In this document: positions 61,008 through 64,000 of the stretch, piece by piece
Position numbering within the stretch: position 1 is the first letter of the stretch
Layout: each line of letters opens with the position of its first letter
Source of the DNA: Diphasiastrum complanatum
Lineage: Eukaryota; Streptophyta; Lycopodiopsida; Lycopodiales; Lycopodiaceae
NCBI GenBank assembly: GCA_029204225.1
Contig: CM055109.1
Span: 23,030,422 to 23,094,421 of the forward strand
DNA length: 64,000 nucleotides
Direction of reading: 5' to 3'
Translations under genes and position numbers: made by a program
The notes under the pieces: generated by a model
Databases searched by the model: none
Seen by the model: the letters and a program-made list of their open reading frames with translations, nothing else
Told to the model about the DNA's origin: nothing

Positions 61008-63488
61008 ATGGCAACTCTAAGCGAGAGTGTCCTCAATGAGTCAAGCAAATTGGAAGAAACCGGCAACTCTACAATTTGGAAATTCAAACTGAAAGACATT
61101 TTGATGGAAAAGGAGCTATGGGAGATTGTGACAGGTGAAGAGACAAGGCCAGTGATTGAAGAAGATCAGCTGACATTTGACAGGAGAAAATAGAAAGCAC
61201 AAAATGTCATCAACTTATCAGTCAGACATGCAATTATTCCCTACATTTTGGATTCAGAAGGACTAAAAGAAACATGGGATACATTGAAGGCATTGTTTGA
61301 GACCACAAACACATCTCGAGTGCTATTCCTGAAGACGAAACTGCACACATTGCTGATCACCTACTGAAGATTAAAGAGATTCGTGACCAATTAGCAGCAG
61401 TTGGAGAGCGAGTACAGGATCGTGAGATTGTGTAGTTGACATTGTATAGTTTGAGTGAGTTACATCAAATGTTTGTGACAAGTATAGCCACACGGGAAAA
61501 TCTTCCAACCTATGAAGAGTTAGGTGGATTGCTTTTGTAGGAAGAACAAGTCAAGAGAACTTGAGTCATCGCAACAGGGGATTTGATCAAGCTCTTGCAG
61601 TGAGAGGACATGACCTTCATTGATGATTATAGCAGATGCATTTGGATTTATTTCATAAGCAAGAAATCAGATGCTTTTGCTAAGTTCAAAAAATTCAAGG
61701 CATTAGTTGAAAAGCAAACAGAATATTGCATAAAAACTTTGAGATCTGATGGAGGTGGTGAGTATTTATTGACAGAATCTATTGATTTCTGCAAAGATCA
61801 AGGGATCAAGAGGCAGACTACAACACCTTATTCACCACAACAAAATGGAGTTGCAGAATGAAAGAACAGATCTATTGTTGATGGCCAGGGCGATGCTCAA
61901 AAGCAAGGGTCTGCCAAACACCTTTTGGGAAGAAGCTTGCAGCACAGCTACGCACATTCTGAATCAGTGTCCTACAAAATCCGTGGAAGGTAAGACACCT
62001 CATAAAGATGTTACTAGAAAGAAACCTAATATTTCTCATTTGAGAGTATTTGGTTGTGATGCTTATGCTCATATTCCTGATGAGAAACAAAGGAAATTGG
62101 ATGCAAAAGCTATCAAGTGTATTTTCCTTATGATGAGAAGGCCAAGGCATACATGATGTATGACACAAATGCACAAAAGCTTGTAGTTTCTAGGGATGCT
62201 ACATTTGACGAGATGGGTCGAGGTGAACAATCTGAAGTAATCACTGAACCTTTTGATGAGGGAGCGAAAGTACAGGTCAAATATGCTTTTCTTAATGGAG
62301 TGCTGGATGAAGAGGTGTATTTAGTACAACCTCAAGGATTTATTGAACCAGGGAGAGAGCACCTTGTTTGTAAGCTCAACAAAGCTCTTTATGGATTGAA
62401 GCAAGCACCACGGGCGTGGTACTCTTGCATTGATGAACACTTTAAGCGAAGGGGAATGGTAGAGAGTGATGTTGATCCTAATCTTTACATTCTAAGACAA
62501 GATTCAGATATAGTGTTCATTGTGTTGTACGTGGATGATTTGATTATTACAAGAAGTAATGAGAGTTTAACTGATGAAATCAAATCAGATCTTTCCAATG
62601 CTTTTGACATGAGTGATCTAGGATTGATGCACTATTGTTGGCATTGAAGTATGGCAAAAGAAAAATGTGGTCTTTCTTACACAAAGCAAATATGCACAAG
62701 ATTTGCTTTATAAGTTCAATATGCAGGATTGTAAGCCTTTGAGTACACCTATGGATGTCAACATGAAGCTTACTGCATATGATGAATCTGAGAAAGTGGA
62801 TGCTTATTTGTATAGACAGCTGGTGGGTAGTTTGATTTATTTGACACACACAGGACCTGATATTTTTTATGTTGTTGGTGTTGTTAGTCAATTTATGCAA
62901 GATCCTAGTCAAACACACTAGAATTTTGCTAAACGTATTCTCAGATACATTCGAGGGACATTAAATTTTGGTTTGAAGTATGATCAGCCTAAAGTGCCAA
63001 TATTGATAGGATATACAAATGCTGATTGGGTAGGTAATATTGATGACAGAAGGTCTACCAATGGTCATATATTCAGTTATGGTACAACTGCAGTTTCATA
63101 GAGTAGCAAAAAGCAACCTACAGTAGCCTTATCCTCGACGGAAGCTGAATATCGAGCACTCAGCAATGCTGCACAAGAAGCGGTATGGTTATGAAGATTG
63201 CTTGTGGATTTAGATCAACCACAGGTGGATGCAACTACTATATTTTGCGACAATCAAAGCTACATTCACCTTGCCAAAAATCCAGTTTTACATGCTCGAA
63301 TCAAGCACATCAAAATACATTATCATTTTGTTCAAGAGAAAATTCTTGATGGAGCCATTGATCTTGTTTTCTGTAAATCTGAAGATCAAGTGGCAGATAT
63401 TTTTACCGAGTCATTAGGTAGATGTAAATTTGAAAAGTTTCGTACTCTACTAGGAATAGAAGAATGTAATTTTATCATTGAGGGAGAG

Positions 63489-63750
63489 TGCTAAAATCAA
63501 TGATAAACTTCATTGTTACACTTCTTAGTTACTGTTTACGATGTACTTTATTACTAGTTGTAACTAGCCATTGGCTAGTCTAGTAGTCTACTCCTAGGTT
63601 CTCCCTCTCTATCAGGGTTCAGGATTTATATGTACATTTTACATTCAGTATGTAGAAGTGTGATAGATTGATAGGTGACGTGTTCTTCTTCCGGCTTCTT
63701 TGGTGATTGCTTATGGTGAATGCTTGATGTTGCATATCTGATTATTGACA
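63489..63750 (+). repeat. 3' LTR, 262 bp
   Basis: TGCTAAAATCAATG...TTATTGACA. The first dinucleotide is kept and the third base differs from the left LTR. Confidence 0.95.
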
Positions 63751-63754
63751 CTTA

Positions 63755-63877
63755 TGGATCTAGTTGATTATGGATCGAACTACTTGCTTATTGATCTTCT
63801 TGAAAAAATCAAACATCTTACTTTTGGAATCCAAAAGCTCAATCCAAATGTATCAGAGTAATTATCCATAAAAGATT
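63755..63877 (-). mobile_element. Older copia element, integrase fragment
   Basis: The minus strand reads KSFMDNYSDTF, then with a one-base shift WIELLDSKSKMFDFFKKINK. This is the copia integrase (compare TFIDDYSRCIWIYFISKKSD at 61606) with its first Asp in MDNYS. It continues the element left of 59915 once the younger insertion is removed. Confidence 0.6.
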
Positions 63878-64000
63878 TGTCAATAATCTGATGAGCACTA
63901 TCAATCAATCACCATAAGTAATCACCAAGAGAAAGAGGAAGAATAGACCATCACACTATCTCACACTCAATGAAAGAGAGTACAATAAACCCTGAATATA
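63878..64000 (-). repeat. LTR end related to the 59916 family, inverted
   Basis: The minus strand ends GGTGATTACTTATGGTGATT...GATTATTGACA, closely tracking the last ~120 bp of the LTR at 63630-63750. It lies directly against an integrase fragment, so the interior between LTR and integrase is deleted. It continues past the window edge. Confidence 0.65.

Larger units (their letters stand above)
59916..63750 (+). mobile_element. Internally deleted Ty1/copia element with intact LTRs and TSD
   Basis: LTRs 59916-60176 and 63489-63750, primer site TGGTATCAGAAC at 60177, purine tract GAGGGAGAG before the right LTR, and target duplication CTTAT (59911-59915, 63751-63755). Gag starts at ATG 61008 (STIWKFKLKDILMEKELWEI) and is stop-riddled. 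It jumps to integrase at 61604 (TFIDDYSRCIWIYF, LRSDGGGEYL, YSPQQNGVAE), so knuckle, protease and integrase N-part are deleted. A second deletion joins the linker (FDEGAKVQ) to mid-RT (VKYAFLNGVLDEEVY, LYGLKQAPRAWY, IVLYVDDLIITRS). RNase H ends ADIFTESLGRCKFEK at 63494. Several stops. It is inactive now, but the termini show it transposed as a unit. Confidence 0.95.

Overview
The window looks like nuclear DNA of a land plant with a large, transposon-rich genome. The evidence is spliced GT-AG genes, a plant-type host gene, many Ty1/copia and some Ty3/gypsy retroelements, LINEs, hAT- and CACTA-like DNA transposons, foldback elements and long (GA)n/(TC)n tracts. I cannot fix the species. The mix of elements, including a LINE that seems to carry a restriction-like endonuclease instead of an APE domain, would fit a non-seed plant (fern, lycophyte or bryophyte), but that is inference. 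No bacterial, organellar, CRISPR or viral cluster is seen.

Layout. 1-1613: copia gag crumb and two pieces of one LINE family, one bounded by (GA)n tracts. 2887-9999 (minus): the only convincing host gene, four exons joined in phase, an RHIP1-like small membrane protein, with the 3' end beyond the window. Its 4.3 kb second intron holds a complete hAT element with an 8-bp target duplication, a second truncated hAT copy and a LINE fragment. 10-16 kb: copia RT/RNase H relic, degraded coiled-coil reading frame, tandem repeats, (GA)n. 16.4-17.6 kb: F-box/kelch-like pseudogene broken by repeats and a foldback element. 18.3-25.7 kb: orphan reading frames and a minus-strand copia pol. 25.7-29.8 kb: a LINE in two halves, separated by gypsy integrase and LTR. 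31-38 kb: copia gag-protease (plus) and copia RT/RNase H (minus). 38.7-45.7 kb: gypsy protease crumb, a complete non-autonomous copia element (39804-42711, TSD CTATG), a long degenerate repeat field and an LTR with primer-binding site. 46-51.6 kb: gene-poor DNA, a 171-bp (GA)n, an orphan reading frame and a copia gag-protease. 51.6-54.3 kb: CACTA-like transposon remnant with palindromic subterminal repeats. 55.5-58.3 kb: gag-like region with three short-spaced zinc knuckles, then a (TC)n tract. 59.2-64 kb: an old minus-strand copia element split by a younger, internally deleted copia element (59916-63750, TSD CTTAT).

How the parts work together: almost everything is mobile DNA in nested layers. 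Two LTR elements and one hAT element have exact target duplications and were clearly mobilised as units. None of the three encodes a complete enzyme set, so all must have relied on partners elsewhere. All coordinates of host exons were read by eye from splice sites and reading phase.
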